Assembly: GCA_025024175.1 (NCBI GenBank)
Contig: QCXZ01000001.1
Coordinates: 39,178,942-39,242,941 of the forward strand
Length of the DNA stretch: 64,000 nucleotides
Direction of reading: 5' to 3'
Origin: Rhyzopertha dominica
Taxonomy: Eukaryota; Arthropoda; Insecta; Coleoptera; Bostrichidae
The notes beneath the pieces were generated by a model, which searched no databases, was not told the origin of the DNA, and worked only from the letters and a program-made list of their open reading frames with translations. Both the position numbers and the translations under genes were made by a program. Of this stretch, positions 21,989-34,200 are shown piece by piece. The first letter of the stretch is position 1; each line of letters starts with the position of its first letter.

Positions 21989-24890
21989 TATGTCAAGATG
22001 ACAAATCGTCTGTTATAGTAGATCAAAGTTGTAACATGTGTCACTTCTCATTTCATCACACATGGTTTGTACAACTTCCTAAACAAAAAGAAATCAATGT
22101 TTTCTGCGTGAGTCATTTTCTCAAAATAGATGCATCTATTTTTATTGTGTGCTTGCATTGAATTGTGCAGTGTATAGTGTAACAACTGTAACAATAAACG
22201 CGCCTAGTGCAGCTGTAACGCATGCCTTTATTGTAGATGTTAAAATTGTAAAACGTGTTCCCTGGAACAACAAATTTAATCAAAATTAATAATTCAATAT
22301 TAATAGTAGTGAGCTATAACAGTGTAGAAGGAAAAATATAACAGTGTTTGTTGTACCTTTATGGCTTCATTTATATTTATAGATAAACGCATCTAGTTAC
22401 ACTTTCTACTGAAATAAGTTTGTGAGCACCGATATGGCAAAAATTAAACAAAATGACAAAATTCACGATTATTATTGAATAGTTTTTAAACTTCTAGCAT
22501 AAATAGCAGTGTACAAGTGCTACGTTGCAGGTTTATAATTTTAAATCAAAGCCACAACTCAGATGTATCATGTAGAAGTAACAATCATTGCAGTTTTTGT
22601 AACAGTGTGTCATAGTGATGGTCAAGGTCAAGATCCTTTGGCATTTATTGATAGAAACGGTCGACCTTTTAAAATTTGTCATTTTATGCATGATAGATAC
22701 TAGAAAACCGTGTAACTGCGTCAAAATTTTACTCTAGCAACTTTACCATGAGCTTGTATTTAGCTTTGAGATCGAAACAGCTTTTAAAAATCAGTTCTTT
22801 GACATAAATAAATAAATATATAGTTAGTGATTTATAGTGGGAAATTGTTGAAGGACTGCATAAAATGTTTGTTTGTTCAAAAAATTACGTACACACTACC
22901 ATTGTAACCATAGGTAAGGTGCCCCCTGCTGTTATTTTATACAATGGTTTTACAAAATACCTGCCATTTATATTGTTTTATCTAATTGTATAAAACGACT
23001 TACACGAGGCAGATAAACAAAGTATACATATTTTATAGACCAAAACCATTTATTCGCAAATAAAGAAATAAGTAATTCCAATAATGAAAATAATCTTCAA
23101 AAATACCTTTCTTTTTGGAAGCGAAACACATATTACTAATAAATATAAAAACTAACTCTTCTTATCTCTGGGATCAATGCTGGTACCATTATTAACGCTA
23201 ACAGTATTTAATCTTAAATTTATTCTAAGAGACAAAATCCTGTTTATGTAATAGGAAGGGTTGTTACATAATTATTACCAATTGAAACATGCTCATTTGG
23301 ATTTCTTATTTAATCATCACCATGGTCTCACTGATAATTTATACCTTTTTGTCATTTAAGTAGGTTTGAGTCACACCCAGATCGTACCAAAACATATTTC
23401 ATACGCAACAAAGCTTCGTTTAAGTAAGCGCTCTCTGATTTCGTTTTTTTTCATGGTATTTCCGACAAGCTTATAACAAGTTTTAATACATATTCTTTGG
23501 TGAGTTTTATTTTAATCTCGTTCTCTTATTGCTGGTAAATGGCTAGTCAATACAAAATATTAACTACATGTATGATCTATTGTACGACTTACAAAAGAGT
23601 AGAAGTAAATGCTACTCTTAGTAGCTTGTTTGAGAACATTCAACAACTTAATATTTAATATAAACAGCCGTATTCCTTGCTGTTCTTATACCTATCGACT
23701 CTCTCGTTTCCCAAACACAACTATATAAAGATATGAAGCCTTGTAACAGTCATTGTGGTATAATTTGCAACCTTGCAGATGTTTCATCACAAAATCGTGA
23801 ATTACTCTCAATTTTAGGTATATTTGTAAAGCTCCTTCTTTAATATAAATAGTAAGCGAAACAGTTTATTGACCGAAGCGTTCCTTTTATATAATCCATT
23901 TATACTCAATGGAATATGTTGATAAATGGTATAAAATACACAAGAAAATGCTTGAAATAATTTGCACTGTAAACACTTTCATAATACATCGGTATTGCTC
24001 AAATTAATGTGTACTTTAATTTAGGTAATTCAAAATTTATTTTTACTTGTGAATAAATTATTGTACTCTGGTCTGTAACTATACGTTTAAAGTGTGTTTA
24101 CCACATTTGACTTCATGCTTAAATGTAAGTATAAGGATAGCAGCAACCATTTAAATTTACCAATAAGCAATACTTTCAGGAATTTGAATTATACATACAT
24201 TGCAACATACTTAAAAGAACCATAGTAATAGAAATACAATTTATATTCAGTTTTATTTGCTACTGAATACCTACCTTAAAGCAGCAAATTATTTGAGTGC
24301 TGTTTTTTCCTAAATGGAATGTTAACAGAAGGACAGACATATTATCCGAAACATAAACACAATTCTCTCTTTCAATCACACCATGCACGTCTGCCTTGCT
24401 AGGTCAATTGATTCGTGTGTGGCTTGCGGGATGATGCTAAATTTACATCATTCATTTTGATGGTACAATGAACTCCAAGATCCGAATGCTGCATAGCACA
24501 GTGAGGTAGTCGCTTATCTATGTCACTACCGAGTTCTGCCATAAATTATTTATATCTGTCTGCCGTAAAAGATTGATATCAACCAGGACATCGGTAGAGA
24601 ATCATCCGCAGATTAACTGACAGCATCACAAATTAAGACTTCGGGCGAATTAAAGTTAACTAAGTGATTCGCATTACGTCTTATCAAAAAACCTTATTAA
24701 TAATGCACGATTTAGAAATAAATTTATGTTATGTTAGTGCCTAATAAACTCCTGCTAAATAAATATGCCATTTACATGACTAAAAAGCTTAATCTACTGA
24801 CCTGACCTGATATTAGGCTACATTGCACATTATCTCTTAGCCAAAAGATTGTCCAGTTACATATAAACTCATCAAAGCTTTCTACTTACT
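21989..24890. other. noncoding stretch, no gene seen
   Basis: AT-rich. The plus frame at 21928-22161 begins inside the 3' LTR and is a chance frame. No domain, RNA gene or repeat pair was recognised. Confidence 0.5.
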
Positions 24891-24893
24891 AGC

Positions 24894-25144
24894 ACATGTA
24901 GAATGAATATGTTGAATGAATTCAAAGGTGCATTCATTGTGAAACATCCTGAATCAATTAGGTAGCTTGGAAACAAGCTGATTGAACGTATGTGCTTTGT
25001 CTCACTTGATTTATCAGATAACTCTAACGATCGTTTCGACCTAAAACGGTCATTGTCAAAGATATAACAGCGTTTTACTATATAGCCAAAGCACATACGT
25101 TCAATCAGCTTGTTTCCAAGCTACCTAATTGACATGTAGAATGA
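24894..25144. repeat. perfect 45-bp inverted repeat within a 13-bp direct repeat
   Basis: Left arm 24955-24999 begins caattaggtagcttgg and ends gtatgtgctttg. Right arm 25087-25131 is its exact complement. The loop is 87 bp. The direct repeat acatgtagaatga occurs at 24894-24906 and again at 25132-25144, immediately after the right arm. The minus frame across it (24872-25096) is a chance product of the repeat. Confidence 0.93.
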
Positions 25145-26215
25145 CCATGACGTTCTTGCGTTTTTTTAAACTAAAAATTGCAAAATATAATAATCGTAGT
25201 GTTCTTTATTACTAAAACACATTGCCGCAATGCAAGAACACTCATACTCTTCGAATTTAGTAAAATGAACTCATTTTTTTATGTCATAATAAACATGTAA
25301 AAGGAATACCTACGCTGAGCTAGCCTTCTAGTATTGTTAACCTTAAATACATTTTGAATCAACAAAGCGCACGATATCCAGAATTAACCTTCTACTCCAG
25401 GCCATTCGTATCTTAGCAAAAAGTACGCATCTTTTCTAAAAATTTTTGCCTGTTTATTTTTTATTATCAGAAATTGAACGCGTGGAATTACACCTTTCTC
25501 TGAAATTGTAGAAGACTTTGGGCTGTGAAATCGAGCAGAAGCAGATGAAAAGTCCTACAACATAGAGTAGGGTTTTCTAAAGCGCTTTTTCATGAAATAA
25601 ATACATAAAAAACTAAAAACACTTTAATTTCTTAGCGTTAAAAACTTAATCGATGCTTAATAGATAGTGGTATATGCCATGCTCCGACACTGCACTATAA
25701 CCAACAAAATAATTGATGAAGTGAAATAAAGTAATCTCTCGCATTTTTTCATGAGCGAGATTAGGATCCTCGCTCATAAAAAAATTGTAGGGCACGGAAC
25801 AGATTACCTCTTACAAGTCGAGCGAAAAATTTCAGTTATGGGTATGCATTGTATTCGAAGCTATGTAAAAGTGATGTATTTCTCAACACACATAGATTAC
25901 TCTGGTTTTCTGATAAAAAAAAGTTGGTAGTTATGGCAATGTTGTAGCAATAAAGCATTGCGAAACCCATGACAAGCAAATTTTCTCAACGTAGATTGTT
26001 TTATAATTACCATTGCACGATTTCCCATGTATAGATGCTAAGCAGTGAACCATTTAGCTTTTTACAATGATACGTACTATTTTTGTGGTCTTTACACTTG
26101 CAAGTGTGAACACCCAATATTCCGGTTTTAAACTTTTCCTTTATAAAAATTCAGGTTGTATGTACAACTTGACAGAAGTGAACTGCATACCTTTAAGTAT
26201 ACTATAACGTATTAC
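25145..26215. other. noncoding stretch with one small hairpin
   Basis: An imperfect hairpin at about 25746-25788 (tttttcatgagcgag with ctcgctcataaaaaaa, 11-nt loop). Nothing else is recognisable. Confidence 0.5.
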
Positions 26216-26220
26216 AAGCA

Positions 26221-26735
26221 CAGGGTTTCTATAAATGATACCTGCATCCAGGGCGCTTATGGAAATTGTAGATTAAATCTGTTTGCCGGCTCTCAGGAAG
26301 GATTTGACGTATATTTGTTATCTGTTGATTGTTGAATTATTTGATATATTTTAATATGAGAAAACACGTGGGAGTTTGTATTTTCAACATATTCTGTGGT
26401 GTTTTGTGCAATAATAATAATAATAATAATACAAAACTTCCACAATGCAAGGGTGTAGACTGTATAGTTTACCACAAGCCTACTATTCCAATAATTATTC
26501 TTATTTCTTACCTTTGAAAGATAATAGAACCATACATTGTTGGAAAATGTTTATAAAGCCATCAATTTCGTGACTGTAACTTTATCTGCAACCTTCAGTA
26601 CTATCGTGCTCTTTGATGTTCAGTGATCGCCGTGCATAATGCATATTATAGCTTGGCAGCAGTTATAAAAAAGCGGCACAAAGAATTCAGAAAACAACAC
26701 CGCCCGCGATGCATGAGTCATTTATAGAAACCCTG
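26221..26735. mobile_element. MITE with CAGGGTTTCTATAAATGA ends, copy 1
   Basis: Left end cagggtttctataaatga. Right end tcatttatagaaaccctg is its exact 18-bp inverted complement. A second copy is at 41289-41669. Shared interior: gcgcttatggaaattgt, gttgaattatttgatatatt, tttcaacatattctgt, gcttggcagc and acaaagaattcagaaa. The interior has an (ATA)n microsatellite at about 26411-26432. No convincing target duplication at either copy. Confidence 0.85.
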
Positions 26736-26833
26736 TATTATCTGGTTTAGGCGAACATTATGACATGTCAGTTTGTTAGTGTCAGTTCTGAGGTTAAACT
26801 TTGTATGGCTTGGTTTAAACTCAGTCGGTACAC

Positions 26834-27681
26834 CTGGCAACTAGTGGCGGCTCCTCGGGGTAGGTAAGGTAGGCACCGCCTACTTTGCAATTTCAATCAA
26901 CAACGCCATAAAAATAAATAATAATTAGCTAGATATTTATATATTTTTTTAATGCAATTTGTTTTATACCAATTTTTATTTAATATTTCCTCTCAAGTTT
27001 ACCCATACCGCTCCAAAATTACGAACCGCCTTATTATGGCGAACGTTTAAATTGGGAATAGGCGACACAACTTGACCAACTGAAAATCATTTGTATTTGT
27101 GTTCACGTCCTTCAGAATCTGCACCGTTAACGACCGCAGCTGACGGTTAACGTAGTAAAATCTTCGCGCATATAGATGCGTCTCAGGCGGAATGATCGGT
27201 CGCCTACGACAAACTTTGCATGGACTCGGCTATTCGCATTGCGAAAGAGGGCAATAGAGNTTTTAAATGACACCGGTAGATGGCAGCAACTTGCAAGTGT
27301 AAGATTTTTATATTTTTTATCGTCTTATTCAAAATGAAATATCCTAATAATCATGCAATAGGAAGTCACACGGATAAGATTAGGTGCTCTATTATTTAAA
27401 TTAAGGACTGTTTCACAAGTTTCGTTTACTTTTTTTAACGTGTTTGAGCTTATTATAGTTTGAGTTTTGCTAAATTCTTTGTTTAACATTCGATTTGGAG
27501 AAATTTAAGGTCGCTCTGAGCAGAAAACGGTGGTATACGAATAAAAATAAATGATTGGCACGACCATTAAAATACACATATTCCAAGATCGATGGCAATA
27601 ATTATAATTGCTTATACTATATACGAGTATAAGGTGTCGCCTACCGTACTTGGAAGGTCACGAGCCGCCACTGCTGGCAAC
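26834..27681. mobile_element. non-autonomous hAT-type transposon with perfect 8-bp target duplication
   Basis: The element is 26842-27673 (832 bp). CTGGCAAC is duplicated exactly at 26834-26841 and 27674-27681. Termini: tagtggcggctc at the left; at the right the complement is cagtggcggctcgtg. CAGTGGCGG-type ends and an 8-bp duplication are hAT traits. The first base is T instead of C at the left. Related internal blocks occur near 9-20 bp from each end (gtaggcaccgcc; gtaggcgacacc). No transposase remains. Part of the interior (27243-27530) recurs at 37620-38240. N at 27260. Confidence 0.9.
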
Positions 27682-27689
27682 AATGAAGA

Positions 27690-28850
27690 CGGGTGACTTT
27701 ACACTAATTAATGACATAACTTTAAAGTTTTGTGAACAGCGCTATATTTGTTATTTTGTTCAATCGTTCTTATTCTAAAATTACGTTTTTGAGTACTTCT
27801 GCTTAATTTCATTATTTTTTAAAGTAGAGTTTAGATATTGTACCGTGTATGTAATTACTAGCTTTGTAGTAACAAGTTATTTTTTAACATACATTGTTTA
27901 TATTATCTTTAATACCTAGGTTTAGAAGTTCTTTTTATTAAAGTCATTATCATCATTTTTCAAAGCACCTTTATTATAAAACATAGCTTCATTTGGTTAT
28001 GCAACAATATGAAACATCATTGCTTTGAAATATTTAAAAAGCCACTCATGATCTCCAGGTCAGGATTTAAAAAGTCGCCGCTTATTATGATTTAGCGCAA
28101 TATATACCGTTCCGTATCGTTGTGGATTACAGAGAAGCAGACATTAACACTTGACCATTTAATCAGGTGAAGAAAGGTGACCCTGAACCTGAGGCTCTCT
28201 CAGTTGATATATATCTCATATTACTGTACTGAACACATTGAAATATTTACGTGATGCACCATATTAACGAAACACCGCCGACAACAATTATTATTGTTTG
28301 TTGAAACATTTGAGTAAAGGTGTTAAAACATTATAGTGTGTTATTTGGTCAAGGCATTTTAGCTGGGTGGTCTTAATTTCAACGTCAATTCTTCTGTCAG
28401 TGAAAATTAAAACTACAGTTAGAAATAATTTTCTTGCACATTGCGAATAATTATAATACAGTCAAATAAGCGAGAACATATAAGCAAATTGCAGATATGT
28501 ATAATTTATAATCAGGTAACTCCTTTGACACATTTAACTTGTCACAACGAAAAGCTTGTCAGCCAATCTGTACTTTTATAACATGTAGGTAGGACAACGA
28601 CCTCGCTTACAAGAAATTTTTTAAACCAGCTTTGCAATGTGTGACAGCCAAAATCTGATTACAGCAGGTTTGTATTCCACGTGGAAACTGCGTACTCTCA
28701 CATTTGTATCGTGGCTACAACATTGATTTCGCATTTTCATTGAGCATTCCTATGCGATTTAGTGTACAAGCATTAAGCTGTGAACTCGTAAATACGAGTA
28801 GCAAAACAGTCGCACATCCAAGAAGCCGTGTTAAACAAATTGTCATATAC
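27690..28850. other. noncoding stretch, no gene seen
   Basis: AT-rich with no recognisable coding block. The plus frame at 28704-28898 runs into the following foldback and has no motif. Confidence 0.5.
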
Positions 28851-28856
28851 AAATTG

Positions 28857-29170
28857 TACAGGTTGGTCCATGCTCACCCAATTGAAGACTTCATTTGAAA
28901 TCTTAGAGAAAAATGTTTTTAATAAAAGTTATAGCACTCGATAATGCCATATTTATACAGAGTGGTTAAAAGTTAACATATGTGATTCAATTATATTCTT
29001 ACCCAATTAACGGCTATATTTGAAATATTAAACCGAACACTCTGTATAAACACGGTATATCGCTTTATATATTACTCCTTGAGTGCTATAACTTTTATTC
29101 TAAATATTTTTTTCTAACATTTCAATTAAAGCTGTCAACTGAATGAGCACGATAACTAAACCATACTGTA
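28857..29170. mobile_element. ~314-bp foldback MITE
   Basis: Ends tacaggttggt and, complemented from the right, tacagtatggtt. Inward, ataaaagttatagcactc (about 28921-28938) matches the complement of gagtgctataacttttat (about 29080-29098). The block tttatacagagtg (28950-28963) matches the complement of cactctgtataaa (29037-29051). Nearly the whole element folds on itself. TA at both ends is compatible with a Tc1/mariner-type target. Confidence 0.8.
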
Positions 29171-29174
29171 TGTA

Positions 29175-29888
29175 GTTCGTGTTACCTAATCTGTGTTCCT
29201 ATCTAAAGTTCAGTCTCAATAAAAAGGCAGAAGAGCAAGAAATTGTACAAATAGCTTGCTTTTCGTGTTACAAAAACTGACAACCACATACTAGGGACTT
29301 TGAAGTAAGAAATCCACTACTAAGGATAACGAAAAATTATTTCTACAATGAAGATTAATTATGAGCAGGTGCAACACATTATTCAATAACCTCATGCGTT
29401 TTCGAAATAATTAGACTAAAACGTCGCACAACCAAACTTATCAATTGCTTTATAAATGCGTTAATTTAAATTAATTGAGAATTTATGTGACCAATTGTTA
29501 ATATACGTTAATAATACCATAGAAATTCGTTCAACTGATATTGTTTGTGCTAAACTTTTATATGCTGGTTTAAAATTTTAATTTCTTTACATTGGGTTTA
29601 CATTATTATACAAGTTTAGGGCATTTATATATCGGAAGTTCTACAGATATATCTTGATATAGGTAATGGCTTTATGAGTAGATATAGGTAGGTGTTGCTC
29701 TGTATAAATAAAGATGTGCAAAGCCTTGCTTCGAAAAATATAAATTTATTAAGAGGGCAATATTTACACTTTATTACTAACTTGCAAATAAAAGTTTCAT
29801 AATACTTTTTTTTAAAATAAATCACTACTCTACTTACCTACAGCTACTACTACAAATACCTAGTGTAAAAAATTTAAATAAAATCAAA
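29175..29888. other. noncoding stretch, no gene seen
   Basis: AT-rich. The minus frame at 29625-29825 has no recognisable feature. Confidence 0.45.
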
Positions 29889-29890
29889 TA

Positions 29891-30440
29891 TCAGCTACTG
29901 CAGTCAGAATGGGTATCGCTATTACAACTTCTATATAAGCTTATTATAACGGGTTCTACTTCTGCGAAGTTGTTGGAAAATAGTTTATGCTCCAAATAAT
30001 TTTCTTCATTTTTCTTAACGTTATCACATTGTTTCTTCCAGTCCTTAGATGTAAACTGGCTAAATTCATTTTTGACTAATTATTCCAGGTGTCTTCTAAA
30101 TTGAGTGTTGTATTTTTATGGAATCTTAGCCCATATTATATATTAGCTCAATGGGGTTTAAATCCGGATGATAGGGTGATAAAAGTAATTCTGCATGTCT
30201 TTAATTAAGGTAATGTATTATTTTTATGGTGTTTCATGATTTCGTATAATTGAGGTTTCAAAGTATTTATGTGAAAATATATATATTTATGTCATTAAGC
30301 CATTTAGCCATATCGGTTTTATTGCGCGTTTTAAATAATCAGTTATCTGGCAAAATCCATTTTCCAACCCAGTACGTGCTACAAATAATCATGCGCATGT
30401 TCTCAAAAGTACTTTCTTTTCCTTCGTCTCTTCTTTCCAA
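29891..30440 (-). pseudogene. 3' part of a DDE_3 (Tc1/IS630-like) transposase
   Basis: Minus-strand translation gives SPYHPDLNPIELI near 30142-30185, the signature before the last acidic residue of DDE_3 superfamily endonucleases. Lower on the plus numbering it continues in a shifted frame to SKDWKKQCDNVKKNEENYL, then FAEVEPVIISLYRSC, and ends at a TGA (29891-29893). This matches the usual C-terminal layout W..C.(H/N)V.K.E..Y. Upstream (30190-30440) only fragments are readable, with many stops. Several frameshifts; no N-terminus found. A similar remnant flanks the ISL2EU element at 58.6/62.75 kb. Confidence 0.7.
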
Positions 30441-30649
30441 GTGACTTGAAGAGTAAAATTCCGCATTTGACGGATCGAATATGAGTTATAAACACAATAC
30501 GAGAAATTACTTTTTATCTCGACTTCGCAAAACTTTTCTTTTCACTATCTGACGTATTAACAAAAATTTAATCGCACCGTACATCACTAATACGCCAATG
30601 TTTATGACCATAGCAATGTCTTAGGGGTGCGCCCGGCCGTAATGCGTAT

Positions 30650-31024
30650 CGGGCAATTATGTCATTTTCAAAATACTATTATAGTGGGAATTTTTACAAG
30701 AGCAAATTCTCGCTGGAATAATTTAAGGTTGGTTTTCGATGGAAACAAAAATTGTTGGCTTGACGTCTGTCGTCAAACTCTACCAAAAATGAGTGGAACA
30801 AGATTTAATACGTCTTCACTCGATGAATAATATTGGAACAGTGTTTCTGCTTGCTACGTCAAAAAATAATCTATCGAATACCACACGAAAGTGAGAACAA
30901 ATTAGAAATAATTCCTCAGAACTTTTATTCTCGAACTGTTGCAATTTGGCAACAGTTGTCTAAATTCTGCCGAATTATTTTCAATTTATTTTCACTCTCT
31001 TGCGATATTATAACTGAATATCGA
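30650..31024. repeat. palindromic MITE, copy B
   Basis: Matches copy A (15182-15567) block for block. It has about 35 extra bases after the first block and lacks the 50-bp central insert, so the hairpin here is tighter (gaactgttgcaatttggcaacagtt near 30935). The ORFs at 30627-31060 and 30925-31248 lie in this repeat and are not genes. Confidence 0.8.
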
Positions 31025-31144
31025 TCAGAAATTTGCCTGCAGTGTACAGATTGTAAGTAGTGTAGGGTTTGCGTCAACATTTCATTCCACCTAAGGTCAG
31101 AACCAACCTGATGGCTGAAAGCAACTATCAATTTGCGATTGCAG

Positions 31145-31273
31145 AAATGCCAACTTGTAATCTTTGAGGAATGCCTAAAAAACAACGCTGCAAATGCGTG
31201 GTTTAACCACCCCGAATTTGCAAAAATCTGCAACGAGTTTACCGCCATTTCAGATACCTTTCATTCTGAATAA
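31145..31273 (+). CDS. exon-like open segment of unknown origin
   Basis: An AG acceptor (gcgattgcag) at 31135-31144 is followed by 42 codons ending at TAA 31271-31273. The peptide (AANAWFNHPEFAKICNEFTA within it) has a balanced, protein-like composition unlike the surrounding AT-rich chance frames. It has no upstream ATG in frame nearby, so it could only be a terminal exon or a transposon fragment. I do not recognise a family. Confidence 0.25.
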   Translation, partial: KCQLVIFEECLKNNAANAWFNHPEFAKICNEFTAISDTFHSE

Positions 31274-31279
31274 ACGAAA

Positions 31280-34200
31280 GCAGTTTCATAAATTACATTC
31301 AACTAACACTGTCACACTGTTTTTTCTCTGTTTNCGTGNATGCAGTGCTTGAATGGTGACTACAATTATTAATTATTTATGAGNGAAGGCTATACGTATT
31401 GTGTAGAAACGTTTCTACAACTGTTACTTTAAATATTATTGTTTTAATTTATATTTTGCTTTATGTTTTATTTATACCAGCTGCATGTTTAAGCATTTAT
31501 ATAATTATAATATAAGAAAAAACTTGTAACAGTTACTCTATTAGGTGACGCAGAAAAAACTTTTAAAGGTATGTTGTGTGATTTGTCTTCATTGATTACG
31601 GAAAATATCAATATTGCAAGATCTCAGTATCCATAGTTTTGTAACGACTAATTATTAAAAGGTAGCACAGAACTGATCCGTAATTTCTAATTATATAATA
31701 TTTTGCTACAAGCTTTGTCTATTGGAAAGGTATACCTTCCAAATTATTGATAACAATCTACAGACATATTTTCACTCATATTAGGTATAATGGCAGATAA
31801 TGAAAGTAATTCTTCAGAAGCACCTTAGCTCATCACCACGCAATGGTGTAACTTTCTTTAATTTTCTATGCTAATCAAAGTTAGAGGCGCTAAGAGACGC
31901 GCTTATTATTTGCATAACAATCAGACGGTTGGTAAAACATAGACGCCACACACACCCGCCACAAACTAACGTACAACCATATTCAGGTTCTCCCTGAAAG
32001 GCAAGATATTTATGATGCACCGTGAAGCAAATGGATTATGAGCTCCTTTTTTAAAAAAGAGTGCTAATACGACAACTGTATTACTTATCAAATGGAATAA
32101 GCTTTGATTTGAAAACGTATACAAAAACAAATGTCTTTGTTATTTTCTTGTGTTCAAGATATGAGAAATGTAGTTAGTAATTTATAAGGTAATTTAGCAC
32201 ATTCGTGTATCAACCACATAAAATTAGATAATCTTATTTGTAAAATCCAAAATCGATTAGATACATCCGATATCTCTTATGCATTTTTATATTTTTTTAA
32301 TTCCTTCTTCGTTTAGAAACTGAAGATCTATAATGGACTCACCCTTACACAAGAACGGGATTAATAAATTTCGTGTCACTTTTATAGGATATGTAAACGA
32401 AATTCCGCGAATGCCAATTTTTTTCTTAATTGTACGTTTCTCGTACTGGATATATTACTTTGGTATTTGAACATCTCATTATAGAAGTTATGTCTGTATT
32501 CTTATTCACAATAATTAAAAGTTATAGGATTCTCAAAATCAACTTGAATTTCATTCTACTGACAGCTTTTAAGGAACAGCCACCCATTTAGCTATCGGTA
32601 ATTGATTTAATCAATTGCTTCAATTAAAGAAAGATACTGGTAATCGAAATTGAATGGAATTCGTCACTGGTGGGAGTATAGCATGACTGGAAAGTGTAAA
32701 AGAATCGTTGTTTATTGAGGTAATGTGATGCCATATTTCGCTTTAGGCACAAGGGAAGTAAAAACAGATTACTTGGATAAACTATGAAGTATAATTAAAC
32801 ACTTTCTGTTTATGTGTAGTTTATATCCGAATGCATGCAGTTCTTTTTATATCGAATATATTTAAAGAGCCACTTTTAATACGTGTAGAAGTAAAAGTAC
32901 CTACTTACTTGTGTACAAATAATAGTCCACTTCATTTTACCGATTAGCTAATATTTATTACAGCAAATATTTTACATTAGATAAGTGTATTAAGGTACCA
33001 TTCATCTTTATTACTCCAGTTATTGCGGAGCTTGGGCATGGACAAAATAAGTAATATCTACTATAATAGGAGTTTTGATTACATTCTACAATACACCCTA
33101 TTAATGAAGAAACACATTTAGCATGTAATTTTATTCATCTTACACTTCTATATGTATATCTGACGAACTTTTAGCTTAATATGGAATAAAAAACCGGCTC
33201 TGTAATTATGAAGCACGATCGTTGATAAAAATTTATCAAAACACACGCCTACATCTTATTGCCAAAACAGATTTTATTAATCGTCGCGTGGGTTATACCC
33301 GTATATCGTGGTTAAACGGTTATTAATTAGATTCAGATAGGTTCACATTTAACTACTTCAGCCATGTGAAATACAAATAGAAAAAACTTACGAGGACAAT
33401 TCGTCAAAATCTTAACTAGAATCAGCCTGTAACAGTTAATCATTACTATAATAAAAGGTTATATAATAATATATTTAAATAGCTAGTTTCATAAGGCGCC
33501 ATTTTGTCGAACGCATCCAAGCTTTACAAAACAAGCCGATGGCGAATCTTGTAATAGATAGTGCAACAAAGAACCTTATGAAACTGTCTTTTAGTACAAT
33601 TTATTCTATTTTGCGTGGTTTCCGTCTTCTACACAAGAAAATGCGAGTAATTCAATAAAAATCAAAAAGTTTGGGAATTTTAACCTGCCATGCTTAAGTT
33701 GGCTAAGTATAAATTTTGACAAGACCCATGACAGTTATGACGTTACGAATTGGAGTTTGTTTAATGTTCTTTCAGAGTTTTTTAGTAATACCAACATTAA
33801 AAAATAAAAATCATAATGGCTCCATTAAGAACGCAGAAAGAAAAAAATATTTGACATTAAGTAGTGAAGAGCGATAAAATGTGACCTCTTTCAACTGGAT
33901 GTTTTCACTATTACTAGTAACTTTAATATTCTCACAAACTACTCAAATGACATGTTAAGGTAAAAACTTATTGTTTTACCCTAATAAATGATAGACCAAT
34001 GTGTACAAATTCAAACGATTTTGGCGAATCGCAATACTCTTGCTAAATGGTCGAAGCTCTTGTTAACGTCACGCATAATAAAGCGTTGTTTTTTTGTTTC
34101 CTATTCCGTTTCTACTGTTTGTATTTGGAAAAAGTAGTTTTTAATAACAATTGTTCTGATGCATAATTCGTGTTATCGCGCATCGACGCTTTAAATGGTG

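Noticed and set aside
26411..26432. (ATA)n tract as a separate feature
   Set aside because: A simple microsatellite within the MITE; noted there.
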